This document shows positions 33,290 through 44,680 of a stretch of 64,000 bases of DNA, in pieces; position 1 is the first letter of the stretch, and every line of letters starts with the position of its first letter. The translations under genes were made by a program, and so were the position numbers. Below the pieces are notes generated by a model. That model worked only from the letters and a program-made list of their open reading frames with translations, made no database searches and was not told where the DNA came from. The stretch comes from Populus alba (lineage: Eukaryota > Streptophyta > Magnoliopsida > Malpighiales > Salicaceae): assembly GCF_005239225.2 (NCBI RefSeq), contig NC_133284.1, forward strand, positions 36,656,758-36,720,757, given 5' to 3'.

Positions 33290-35275
33290 TAAATTTATTT
33301 TGTTTTGAAATCAAGTATATCGGTTGGTAAAGCCCTATTCCTCCAAACTGAACTTTTTAGATCAAATACAGTTGTTCCTAAAACCATCCAATGAAGAGAT
33401 GCAACCCTTCCAAAAGATTGCATCCTCAAAGATGCAACACAACCTGAATCACAACAGCCACTAAAACCAAATGTCCACATTAAAGAAATAACCCAACATA
33501 CTTATGGTAAAGTCAAATTGTATTTCCATCACCACTCAACTAGTTCTAGGTTTTCGTATGAATCTTCCCGATCCAGTATAATAGATCTAAGAAGAATTTC
33601 TAAAATCTTTTTTGTCATAAACACACAATACAATACAAATCCATCCAAGGAATCAACCTCTGATATTTCTAATACCAGCTTCCAAAATGCAGATTACACT
33701 GCAAATATATCTAAACCTTTATACGTAAACCCTAAACAACAATCCCTTTTAACCTCTCCAAAATTTTCTGCAGTCTCAGAAAAAATTCAAAATGAGCTAA
33801 ATGTTTTAACTTCAAAAAAAATAATTTTTTATTGACAAAACTTATTTTAAGAATAATTTTTATAGTGATCATATATATCTCTGAAAAGATTTTTTATTTC
33901 AAAACATTTTTACAACAAAGACACGAGATACCAAAATATTTATATGATTTCATCACATTACATAAAGTTCAAATCTTATTTTTTTTTTATTGGTTTGAAT
34001 TATATTATTCATCTAAACATCATATTACATATCCTTTCACATCTGTAAAGCATACATGTCCCATAATATCTAGGAATAAAACTCATGTCTAGGAACTTGC
34101 TAGTGGTCCTTCAGTCGAGTCTGAACATTCACCTTTAAGAAACCTCAAAATCACTCACAAAGACCAAATAGTTGAAGCAACTCCTTACAAAATTCTCAGT
34201 GAAGACATTACTACAAATATCAAACATATTATTTAGCAAAACAATTTTACCAATACCAACCTCAGCACCTTAAGCAACAAAATTAACAAAAATAGAAAAA
34301 TAAATCCTAAAGACTATTACCAACTCTTCTAAAACTACAAGATCCTAGAACTTCAGTAAAAAAACCCAGTTTTCGAACCTTACAAAGTCACCAGCACAAG
34401 CCAAACATAACACCAAAACAATAAAAATGACTTTTTCAAAGCTATCAAAGACCATCTTCACCAAATTAAAGCCTTAACCCTAATTGTTCCCGACAATAGT
34501 ACCATGAGATAGAACAAGATACACCTAGACTTGTGATAAATTACAAACCATTGAATAAAGCTTTAAAATGGATTAGATATCCAATTTCAAATAAATAAAA
34601 AAAGATTTATTACAAAAATTGCATTCTGCTTTCATATTTTATAAGTTTGATATGAAATCAGGATTTTAGCAAATTTAGATTCATCCAAAAGATTGTTATA
34701 AAATTGCATTTACAGTTCCATTTGGTCAGTATGAGTAGAACATTATGCCATTTGGTTTGAAAAATGCACCATCTGAATTTCAAAGAATAATAAATGATAT
34801 ATTCAATGCATATTCCAAAATTTGCATAGTCTACATTGATGATGTTTTTATTTTTTTCAAACTTATTATAATAGCATTTTAAACATTTACAAACATTCTT
34901 TCATGTTACAAAACAAAATGGCTTAGTTGTCTCTAAATCAAAGATTTCTCTTTTTCAAACTCATGTTTGTTTTCTTGGTCATTATCTCTGCCAATGTACT
35001 ATCACACCTGTTGAGAGATCCCTTATCTTTGATAATAAATTTCCTGATAAAATCCTTGGTAAACTTCATTTATAAAGGTTTCTAGGAAGTCTAAATTATG
35101 TTTTAGGCTTTTATCTAAATATCAGTAGACTTGCAAAACCTCTTCTTGATAGACCGAGAAAAAACCAATTACCATAGTCTAATGAACATATTGCTCTTAT
35201 TCGTCATATTAAAAGACAAGTCCAAGAAACCCCTTGTCTTTATATAGTCAATCCCTTAGCTCCTAAAATATTTAA
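33290..35275 (+). pseudogene. Decayed endogenous caulimovirid (pararetrovirus) fragment
   Basis: The frame 33518-33835 resembles the region after a plant viral movement-protein domain. Further on, a reverse-transcriptase region in broken frames shows INYKPLN (about 34535), MPFGLKNAP (about 34743) and YIDDV (about 34832), followed by RNase H-like sequence to about 35270. The RT motif wording is that of Caulimoviridae rather than Ty3/gypsy; a petuvirus- or florendovirus-like source is inference. Stops and frameshifts occur throughout (for example after 34545 and around 34860). No complete ORF and no terminal repeat survive. It is an old integrated remnant and cannot produce protein. Confidence 0.65.
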
Positions 35276-35404
35276 AAAAATATAATTCATGTTATAATAA
35301 TGTGATAATTAAATAGAAAAAATATATAATATTAAAGGATGATATTAAAAAAAAAAAAAACATTAATTGAAAAAAACTATTAAAAAAAAAAAAAAGCAAA
35401 GCAA

Positions 35405-35428
35405 AGCACTATTCCAATGAATAGTGCT
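35405..35428. repeat. Perfect 10-bp hairpin
   Basis: agcactattc, loop caat, gaatagtgct. It sits at the junction between poly(A)-rich sequence and a GC-richer tract (gtgaggaggggcac). It could be the end of an unrecognised element. Confidence 0.85.
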
Positions 35429-36475
35429 ATGTGAGGAGGGGCACACTAAAAACCCATCCTCTTTTAATTTATAGATTTTTTGATAGTTCTTTGGATCTTT
35501 TTTAAACTCTGATATTATATTATATTAAATTAGATATTTGAGTTTAAATTCCATTTAAAAGATTTAAATCTTAGATGGTTTATTCTCTATCTTTTTTATT
35601 TTTATTATTTTATAATTATTCAATTCTAAAAAGGTTTTTTTGACATATATACAACAAATTATATGAAAATGAAATTAAGATAAAGAAAATCCTCATATAC
35701 TCCATGTTGTCCGAATATGCCTAGTGAATAAACAAAATGAGAAACATAATTGACTAACAAGTCACATATAAACCTATGAATAAATAGGTGTAATAGTTTT
35801 AGCCATTAACACTTAAATGCCACTTGGTAATTTACAAGTTGACCAGGAAGATGCATTATCCAATATCTTCTCCTTATCCTCGATGAGTAAGCAATTTTAT
35901 TCGAAAAAATGAAAAAGTTTTTTATTTATTTATTTTAACTTATATTCTTGGAAATGATACAATTATGGAAATATTAGCTAGGATATATATGAATATGCGT
36001 AGTCTCCTTTATTCCATCAAGGCAGCCCCTTTGAAGTCCCTGAAAGTGCTTCCTGCGATTGATGGTAAACCGCCTTGGACCAAAAGCTGAAGAGAAGCAC
36101 ACCTAAGGCAGCCTCACCAAGGTAAGGCATTATATTTTTTTTGTTCTTCAAATTGGACATTATAGGAGGGATGCGGCTTGGTGCCCATCTGAGCACTGCT
36201 AGATCACCTAGTGACTTACTTTGAAGTCCTAAAAAAAAAAACAGGAGTTTTTTTTTAGCACTTAAAAATAAAGATAAAATAACATAGTATAAAAAATATT
36301 TAGAAAAAAGTATAGTTTAAAAAGTCATATATGATACCTCCAACTGTCTTCAAAATTAAAAATAGACTGACACAATTTACAATAAAAAAAAAAAAAGAAG
36401 AAGAAGAGAGCGTAAGGACAAAAACAAGACCCCAGAGTGGGCCAGACAAGTCGTCCAAACTTGTTGAATTCTTCT
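35429..36475. other. Intergenic, no confirmed gene
   Basis: AT-rich except 36010-36130, which has balanced composition and ends in a donor-like caccaag|gtaagg at 36120 but lacks a sustained open frame. No domain was recognised. A short (gaa)n run is at 36397-36409. Confidence 0.5.
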
Positions 36476-36478
36476 AGT

Positions 36479-36670
36479 CAAGATCTTTCTAACTATACCG
36501 GTGGTGTCATTATTGAAACTTCAGTGTGTTTTCAAGATTTTTTTTTTGTTTTTTATTTTCTCTCTCCTCCTTGTAATTTTTGAAAAGAGAGGAGAGATAA
36601 AAAAGCAAAAAGAAAATAAAAAGATTTCAAAAGCATATTGAAGCTCCAGTGAATATACCATTGGAAAGAT
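36479..36670. repeat. Long imperfect inverted repeat (MITE-like hairpin)
   Basis: The left arm (gatctttctaactatacc, gaaacttcagtgtgttttca, then T-rich and tctctctcctcc) pairs with the right arm (ggagagataaaaaagc, aaaagcatattgaagctcc, ggaaagatctc). Each arm is about 85-90 bp. A third, partial copy of the arm follows at about 36715-36790 (tcagagtttcggtgtgtctc then T-rich). Confidence 0.65.
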
Positions 36671-36948
36671 CTCAATTATATGAATTCAATGACATTAAAA
36701 AAGGTCATAAACAGTTTTGTTATCAGAGTTTCGGTGTGTCTCCAATGTTTTTTTTTTCTTTTTTTTTTCTTTCTTTTCTTGTTTTTCTCTCTCACCTCTC
36801 TTTTTTTCTTTATTGTGACATAGACACTTGTGACTAAGGAGTAGTATATATCACCTACAACTTTTTAAATTATACTACTTTTCTAAATATATTTTTTGTA
36901 ATGTGTTATTTTATCCATTTGTTAAGTGCTACAGTACAAAAATACTAA

Positions 36949-36968
36949 GAGAGAGAGAGAGAGAGAGG
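36949..36968. repeat. (GA)n microsatellite
   Basis: About nine GA dinucleotides, with one interruption (ggga) following. Confidence 0.9.
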
Positions 36969-37340
36969 GAGTGGCAAGCAATGCAGAAAGAAAACAAATT
37001 ATTCTCCTTTATGTAATGATCCACTATGCTGCCTAATTGATAAGGGCATTTTGTGTCCCGGGGACAAATTCCCATAACATGTGTGCAGGGTAAGCACTTG
37101 CAATCCCTATAAAATATATGATAGAACTCAATTCTTTTGGCAGTGGTAATTAAAAAATTATATGTTCATTGCTTTGGAAGGCATAAAGATTAATGAATTC
37201 CCATATCTTGGAAAGTGGTTTAACTGTAACTAATAACCCGAATAAGTACCTCGCAGTCCTCTATGGAGATTATGCTTTCAAGATATTTAAGCCAAGGGAC
37301 CACATCTGGACTTTTCATGTCTATCTGTAGCCCCCTCCAC

Positions 37341-37341
<1 letters not shown>

Positions 37342-37370
<29 letters not shown>
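37342..37370. repeat. (CA)n microsatellite upstream of the 37497 gene
   Basis: About fourteen CA units, 127 bp before the start codon, followed by an A18 run. It is in the putative promoter. Confidence 0.9.
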
Positions 37371-37376
<6 letters not shown>

Positions 37377-37496
37377 AAACAGGGGAAAAAAAAAAAAAAA
37401 AAGTAGTCAATCCCACTATTATATATATGCACCCTCTGTTCCACTGAAATAATCACACAATCTGTATCTAGTGCTTAACCTGATCTTCGAGCAAAC

Positions 37497-37868
37497 ATGG
37501 AGTCCAACCGCAAGCGCAAAGGGTTCACGAAGGGCAAGCTGATGCTGTTCTATCGTTCATCACCGAAGCCTCCCTCAAATGTACAGTACAGCGGCAAGGT
37601 TAAGCCAAGCCAGACATCTCCGACAACAGCTTCAGTGGGTTATGTTAACCGTGATTATATGATTGCTCCACAGAAGCAGGTGGTCTCATTTATAGTGCCT
37701 GCTGCAGACAACCATCGTGACAAGCTAAGCCAGTTCGACACCTTCTTCGGGGTTGTTGGTGATGTAAGTGTAGATACCAAGGCTACTAGCTACATCTCTT
37801 CTGTTCAAGAACGCTTCAAGCTTGAACGAGTCAACTCGGAACGAAAGCAGCTTGAAGACAAGCTGTAG
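37497..37868 (+). CDS. Small intact plant protein of unknown function
   Basis: Single-exon frame of 123 codons. The N-terminus is basic (MESNRKRKGFTKGKLMLFYR). The middle is rich in Ser, Thr and Pro. A conserved-looking hydrophobic strand VVSFIVPA sits at about residue 62. The C-terminal motif is VDTKATSYISSVQERFKLER (about residues 91-110). From memory, the DxKAxxYISxVQERF ending marks a family of short uncharacterised plant proteins. No signal peptide or membrane segment is seen. Upstream, tattatatatatgcac (about 37416) could be a TATA box; ctgatcttcgagcaaac precedes the ATG. AATAAA lies at 37927-37932, about 60 bp past the stop. Composition (near 50% GC) contrasts with the AT-rich flanks, supporting a real gene. 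Confidence 0.82.
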   Translation: MESNRKRKGFTKGKLMLFYRSSPKPPSNVQYSGKVKPSQTSPTTASVGYVNRDYMIAPQKQVVSFIVPAADNHRDKLSQFDTFFGVVGDVSVDTKATSYISSVQERFKLERVNSERKQLEDKL

Positions 37869-37933
37869 GGTTTAATATGCATGGATGGTTCACTCTGCCC
37901 GCTGGTTAGCTAGCTAGTCGTGAATTAATAAAA

Positions 37934-38274
37934 CCTTGATCGTATAGTTTCATTTGTGCAGAGAGGTACTGTACGTGTTGCATTTGTTTAAACTGAATCT
38001 TTAATTTTTAGGAATATCAGTGCATGTCTTAAGTCATCAAGGCTTCTCATGTATTACCAATAAAGTTGTGGCCAATCAGAAATTTAATTCATCCTTTCAC
38101 TCTTTACTCTATGCGTTTATTTGATTTGTAACTGCAGGTGCTATAAAATATTTACTTGATTGGTTAAGTTTTTGTTTATTATGATTGATGCATCAATATA
38201 TTTTAAAATTTAGTTTTAGTTCAAGTTTATTTTTAAAAGAGTCAAAGGCAGCGATAACTTAACATATATAGACT
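37934..38274. other. 3' flank of the 37497 gene
   Basis: AT-rich intergenic sequence. Nothing is recognised beyond a probable polyadenylation region. Confidence 0.5.
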
Positions 38275-38830
38275 TGGCAGAATATTTGGGCTAGACGACA
38301 TGGGTCTTACTTTCTTCTTGACACAATATTATTGGATTCAGCTAAACGATAAATCCAAGTACATATGGTTTCGGCGAACTTCTAGACCTAATATCCTTGG
38401 ATTCAGCTACGCGTTGAGCTCAAATAGACGTGGGTTTGACAAACTGTCAGGCCCATCATTATTAGATTCAGCTACGCGTTAAGCCCAAATAGACATGGAT
38501 CTAGCGAGTTATTAAACCTAACATAATTGAGTTTAGATACGCGCTAAGCCCAAATACCTATCGCTTTAGCGAGTTATCGAACCCTACATCCTTGGGTTCG
38601 GCTACGCGCTAAGCCCAAGTACATATGAGTTTGTTGAGCTACTAGACCCAATATTCTTGGGTTCAACCCTGCACTAAGTTGAAATAGGCATGGGTTTGGT
38701 GAGCTATCAGAGTCAAACCTAACATTCTTTGATTCAGTTACACGTTAAACACAAATACATGTAAGTTTGGAGAATGTTCTTGGATTATGTTGCATGCTGA
38801 GGCTAAACAGACATGGGTCTAGCAGGAGAT
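38275..38830 (+). repeat. 65-bp minisatellite, about eight units
   Basis: The motif ttcagctacgcg or its variants recurs with starts at 38341, 38405, 38471, 38536, 38601, 38666, 38737 and 38788. The spacing is 64-66 in the centre and irregular at the right end. Units contain gctacgcgctaagcccaaat, then acatgggtttagcgagtta. Divergence between units is moderate, so the array is not new. The frame at 38300-38482 is repeat, not a gene. Confidence 0.9.
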
Positions 38831-40189
38831 GCCCACTTCAAGAATTATTTATTTTTTTATTAAACTAAGTTAATGGATTAAATATAAGCATGAGATGCTT
38901 ACTTCATGATATTTTACTCGGTTTGCTTTATGGGTCGTTACTATAGCAATGTGTGCAGCCTCTTTTGGGATCGTCATGTAGCCTCTCTGTGACTTTAGAA
39001 TCATATTGATGAGCTTTTTTTGGTGATGAAGCGGTGTCCACGGTGGATTGACGGTGAGTCTTCAACAAGCTTTTCTTTCTTCTCCTCCCGAATACAATAT
39101 TGCCAACTCATTTTTTATTGTTAATTATTTTCTTTTTTACTTTATTTATTGTCGATGTTTTTTTAAATTATTTTATTAATTTAAACGACATTATTGAACT
39201 CAATCAAATGAATGACTTATGTCTTAGACTTTTCTTGTTTTCTTAAAAAATATTGGTGTTGCATAAACTTTTTTTTTTTTGTATGTTAGGAAAATTTTGA
39301 CACAACCCACAATGTAGAACAAGCACCAATCTAGTAAAAAACTAAAAATAATAAAATAATAAAAGATAAAAAAAAAATAACATAGTTCCTTAAATTTATC
39401 CAAAAAAAAACTTCGCAACAAAATCATTTTTAATTGTAAACTACAGTAAACAACAAGATTCCCATATCAACAAACATATCTGAAACCTAAACCATGCATT
39501 ATCTACTTTTTTATCTAAGCCTTTTAAGTTATTCATAAATTATATCATGAGTAAATAAATAAAAGATGCTTTTATATGATTACTTTGCTTTTTTTCCTCT
39601 TTGATGCGGTATGCTTGTTTGGATTTGTTGATTCAAAGGTGTTCGGACTTCGGATCATACTTTTTTGATCTTCGTCCTTGGTCTGCTAAGTTTTCTACTG
39701 ACTCATGTTAATAGATTTTCTTTATTTAAATTTCTCATTTAAAAAAAAAAAACAAAATCATTTGAATATTTGTAAAAATAATATTCTTATCTTATTCTTT
39801 TATTCGAGATACTCGCTATTATTTTTTAAATTATGTGTTGTCGTGAATGTATCTGCTTCATGTATAGTAGGTACTCCTAGGATGTTGGATCGGGTCCCTT
39901 ACGTTTTCCTCTTCTTCTCACTATCCATTTTTCTTGAATATCCAATAGGTTTAGGTAGTTTAATACAACAAAATTGAATATTCTTCTTTTGACTTGCATG
40001 CAATCTATTTTAGATAAGAATAGTCTTTTGACCTCCGTGACGCTGCAGACTGAATTATTTTTTTATAATGTTATAAAAAAATTTAAAGATGTTAAAACGT
40101 TAAGAATTTGATGTATAATGCAAGAAACATTTTAAAAAATCTTGGGGCGGTGATATACTGGAATATATATTTTTTAAAAAAATATATAT
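38831..40189. other. AT-rich intergenic sequence
   Basis: No gene is recognised. 40157-40190 holds a palindromic AT tract (atatatatttttt then aaaaaaatatatat). Confidence 0.55.
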
Positions 40190-41060
40190 TAAGATGTCGA
40201 TAGACTAGATTGATTCGGGCCAACAATATTTAACTCGCTATTTAGAGCTTGATCTCGTAATAATCTTATAGAATTCAAATCAAAACAAATTTGAAAGATC
40301 AATTTTAATTAATCAAATATTCAAGGCCTAAAATTAAAAACAAAAAAGTTGATTAAAGAAAAGACTTAAAACAATAACTTAAGCAAACCTAGATTTGCGA
40401 CTCATGGTATGCCGCGACCCATACCAAATTGGTTCTAGCATTAAAAAAAAAAAAAGATGCTCAATTCATTTACCTCATTCGATCAATTAAGTCGGGTTAA
40501 TTTAATAATATGATTAAAAAATTAGCAACCTGAGTTATTTTTAAAATTAATAAAAAATCCAATAGAGAGCCAAAAAAAAGTTTACAGATCCCAATCTCCA
40601 AAAACTAAAATCTTAAAAGATGAAATTGAAAAAAAATAAACTTAAAAAAAGTTTTTTTAAAAAAAAACAAATGATCCTTGCTTAACACTACGCTGCGAGC
40701 TGAATATTTTTGTTTAACCTTTTAAAAAACTGAGAAGCGGACAAAGTTGATAATATTTTTTAAAAAAAAATATTAAACAATCAATTTAATTTAATTAAAA
40801 ATCCTTTTAAAAAGGATAAATCTAACAAAGAACAACAAATTAAAAAAAAAAAAACTAGGATAACTCGAGTAATTTTTAAAATCAGTGAAAAATCCTACAT
40901 AAAGAAAACAAATAAATGGATTATTGAGCTCAATATCCATTCAAATCAAATGTTTAATAATGAAACTAAAAAATATGAGTTTTAAAATAAATAAACTCAG
41001 ACAAAACTCATAAATAGCGAGTTAAAAAAACAGAGATCAAATCCTAAGACCAAATATATT
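40190..41060. repeat. Degraded dispersed repeat, internally repetitive
   Basis: Related phrases recur, for example gatcaattttaattaatcaa (40289), caatttaatttaattaaaaa (40782), aactcgagtaatttttaaaa (40862) and cctgagttatttttaaaat (40530). The internal copies are about 330 bp apart. I recall similar sequence as abundant in Populus. No termini or coding capacity are seen. Confidence 0.4.
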
Positions 41061-41678
41061 AAAAGGTTGATGTGAAATGTTACAAGGCTTGAAATGAAAT
41101 CCAAGAAAAAGAGAGAAAAAAAAGTCAATCACCTCCAAATAAGAGGTCATATAGTAACACACATCATTCATAAAAAGTTTTAACAGTTGTAAGGAATCAG
41201 AAAACAACTAGAAACCCATTTTTTGCCTCAGTGAGCCACTGCACACAACATGAAGGCTCACTTGTTGACGTATTTGTGAAATGCGCTAGCACCTTTTTTT
41301 TAATTAAATTATTGAATCACCTCGAGACCACATGATTATTGCCGAAAACAATGTGAAATAACTAATATGCCCCTAAAGTCGAGCCTAATAATTTCTTACT
41401 TCAAGGATAATAGAGTAATCATACTTTGCATATCAAAAGGAATTATAAAAAATGCCCCTAAGCCAAAGTTTTTTGGTTTTTGCTTTTAAGGAAAACCAAG
41501 TAATTTAACTATTTAAAACTTATAAAAGGACCAAAATATCCCCAAACAATTCTAGAACGACAAATGGCCCTTGTGAAAAGATTTTTTTACCCTTCAAGAG
41601 GCAAGATACTATTGAATGATAGTTATTTTTCCTTTATATAGTCTTGTATTCTTGATCTCTAAAAAAAATAATTAGAAT
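41061..41678. other. Intergenic, nothing recognised
   Basis: Sequence of mixed composition with no domain-bearing frame, tRNA-like structure or clear repeat termini. Confidence 0.5.
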
Positions 41679-41895
41679 CTGTTTGTTTTTGCATTTCAAA
41701 AATATTTTTTGAAAAAAATTATTTTTTTATTTTTTTATTTTCTTCAAATGAATTTTTTTTGTGTGTGTTTTTTAATCATTTTGATATACTGATATTAAAA
41801 ATAATTTTTTAAAAAAATATGTATTATTTTAAAATATTTTCAAATAAAAAATATTTTGAAAAATAATTGCTATCATAATACCAAACAGCCTTTTA
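41679..41895 (+). repeat. AT-rich dispersed repeat, copy 2
   Basis: It begins ctgtttgtttttgcatttc, has the core atcattttgatatactgata followed by ttaaaaataat, and ends aataccaaacagcc. The ctgttt...aaacag termini suggest short inverted ends. Confidence 0.6.
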
Positions 41896-42699
41896 CTATA
41901 TGGAAAATTATTTTCTTCAATTTCTCTCTCAAAGCTTGCCATCCATTGTTCCTTAAAATAATGAAAATAAAACTAGAATGTAATGAGTATTTGAAAAATA
42001 ATATGCATGTGAAACAATCACAATGAGAGTCCTTGGTTACTAAAAACTAATACAAAGAAAAATGAGTATTTGAAAATACAATCAAAATACTTTTGAATAA
42101 TACTTTGAAAAATGAGTATTGTAACACTCCATTTACACAATCAAAGCACACGTAGCAATCTTGTACCTCTATCAATTGGTTTTTTTTTTTTTTTTCTATC
42201 AATTGGTTTTTAATTCACACGGAGGAGGGTATGCATGAAAACTTAAAAATATAAAGGGATCATTTGAGATATTATGAAAATAATAAATGGTTATAAGACT
42301 TTGCAAATAGCCCCTCTAGCTACATGGATTCTGCTCACGATAATATTTTCTATTTTTTTAATTATTATTATCATTTATGCTAATATAGTTTTTAGCCGAA
42401 GATTTAATTGAATTCGAGTAATATATTTTTTATGACTATTAAAGTCATTTGTTGTCAAGAAGGGTCCCCCCCTATAATTAGAGATATTTTAAAACTAATT
42501 TGTTCATCATCAAACAAGATTAAGTTTTTTTTTTTCTAAACAATCCTAAAAACAAACATTATACATCAACTCAATATATATAATTTAGTGTACTTGTTTT
42601 TTAAGTAGCTTTTGTGGTTGTAATTTAAAAAAAAATAAGTTTTAAAAAAATATGGTTAGGCTTAGTTACTTGGATTTAGATACGTATTTGGTAAAAAAT

Positions 42700-42950
42700 T
42701 ATAGTTAAAATTTATATGCAGCAAAAAACATATATAAACTATTTGGTTATGGTTGCTTTTCAAAAGTATTTTTTACTTAAAAATATATCAAAATAATTTT
42801 TTATTTTTTAAAATTTTTTTATATCAATGCATCAAAATGATCTAAAAATATAAAAAAAAATTAATTTAAAGCAAAAAAAATAAAAAATTTTAAAATTTTT
42901 TAAAAAATACTTTTAAAATTAAAAAAACAAACAGAATTTTACGAAACTTA
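42700..42950 (-). repeat. AT-rich dispersed repeat, copy 3
   Basis: Minus orientation: atatcaatgcatcaaaatga followed by tctaaaaat is the reverse complement of the family core. The ends are tttggttatggttgc and aaacaaacagaa. Confidence 0.55.
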
Positions 42951-43594
42951 GTTAGAAAAACATGTAAAAATTACTTTATAAAAACCTCATTTCAAACTCA
43001 ATTTTTTGATGGATCCACAATATAAAACGTAGTTTGACGCAATGCCGAACACTTAACTATGTTTTTGACATTGTAAATACAAAAACTACAATTAAATAAA
43101 GGGACCTAGATAACGTGAAATTCCTATTGTTTTAGTTTCAAAATTCAGATACAAAAATCAAGAAATATCTTTAACCACAAAGTCAATTCTCTAAAGTCTT
43201 GGTGGTGAATTAAAATAAAGTAACTCTACAAGTCTAATAAAATTTCTTCATCAAAGACTCATGCTTATAAAGTTGCATAACTTTTAAAGGAGAGAAAATT
43301 AGAAATTTCAATTTGATTATTTAATTTATTTATTTCAATTAAATAATTATAGGATTATTAGAGGTCAATGCTTGCGGAAGTCGTTGCACCCAGTCTGAAT
43401 ACTCCGGTCTAATTATTAATAATAAATTGTGGACTTAGGAGTGAAATAAGAATAAAATTATAAGGACTGAAAAAATAATATTGCCCTTTTATAAATAATT
43501 ATGGTTAATAATGACTGGTGGGAAAATTGGACGTTTCATTTAATTTGAGTTATTTACGCTATTGTTATCATCATTTACTATTATATATAAGAGT

Positions 43595-43599
<5 letters not shown>
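42951..43599. other. Intergenic, nothing recognised
   Basis: AT-rich; the only short GC-richer stretch is at 43360-43410 (gcttgcggaagtcgttgcac). No supported feature. Confidence 0.5.
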
Positions 43600-43632
<33 letters not shown>

Positions 43633-44680
43633 CGAAACCAGAAATTGAAAGAAGAACCGAGAGAAGGAGGTAGGGAGAAGGAAAAGAAACGAAATGGATG
43701 ACGGGAAAAATAAGTAGTTAAGGTGAGATTATTGCTGTTAAGTATGGTTTTGTATATATGTTAAGTTTGATTAGTAAGGATTTGAAGATGATCAAGAATT
43801 GATTTAGAGGAAGTATGGCTGTTAGTAAGGATGTGAGACGGGTTGATCTTTGAAGTTCATTTCGGGTAAGATTAAGTTGAGTTCTATGGTTTTCATGTTA
43901 AATTGATAGTGATATGGGTTTAATGGTAGAAACAATTGATTTGAGATGAGACTTTGTTTAATTGGTGTATTCTGGTTAGAGATCTTAAGGAATTTTAATA
44001 CTGAAAAGAAAATCGGAAAAAAAATGGAAGAAATTGGAATGATCAGTTTTGGAATTCTGGAGAGACCCATTTGCGAGGTTGAAGATGACAAGATTACAAT
44101 TTGGTCCCCGGTTTGTAAAATTATGGTTTAGTCCCTTGGTTATGAGAAATCATGATTTGGTCTCTGAATGTAAAAGACAGTTTGCAATTAGGCTCTAGCA
44201 TGGAAGTCAGATTTATTGATGATTGATTACCTTGTTTTGGTGTGTGTTAGGGATTCCGAAAGAAAATTGGTTTTGCTCGCTGTACAGCCGAGAATTCCAG
44301 GTGAGAAGTTGAAGAAGAAGACAAAAATTAATGTTCTCTGGTCCCAGCAGTGTAAATACAGTTTAGTCCTTTAAAGTTTATGATGATATATTATGGGCAT
44401 TGAAGTTTGAATTGTTACATTTTGGTCCTACAAGTTAATAATTAGTGTTCAATTGGGTTCCTTTGAACAAATCAGATACATTGATTAACTCTTAAGGAAT
44501 ATTTGAGATATAAATTGCATCCCTATGGTAATTTTCTAAATTGCATCCTTATACCTTAAATGTTAAGGGATCAAGTGTAGATAGTAAAAAAGCGATCGAA
44601 GTATAAAATATTGAGAATGCTTAGTAAAAGTGTAAAATTATTTTTTACTGGTGGATCCAAATAATTTTCAAATACCTATG
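43600..44680 (+). repeat. LTR-like remnant related to 22713-24456
   Basis: A TATA-like tattatatataag (about 43580) precedes a 32-base A run and a purine-rich tract (43631-43700). Spaced phrases such as gattacaatttggtcc, tggtttagtccctt and cattttggtccta follow. The same order (TATA, purine tract, tttggtccct phrases) occurs in the solo LTR at 22713-24456. The ends could not be fixed and no target repeat was found. Confidence 0.4.

Noticed and set aside
36010..36130. Possible exon ending caccaag|gtaagg
   Set aside because: The composition is exon-like, but no frame stays open through it and no partner exon was found.
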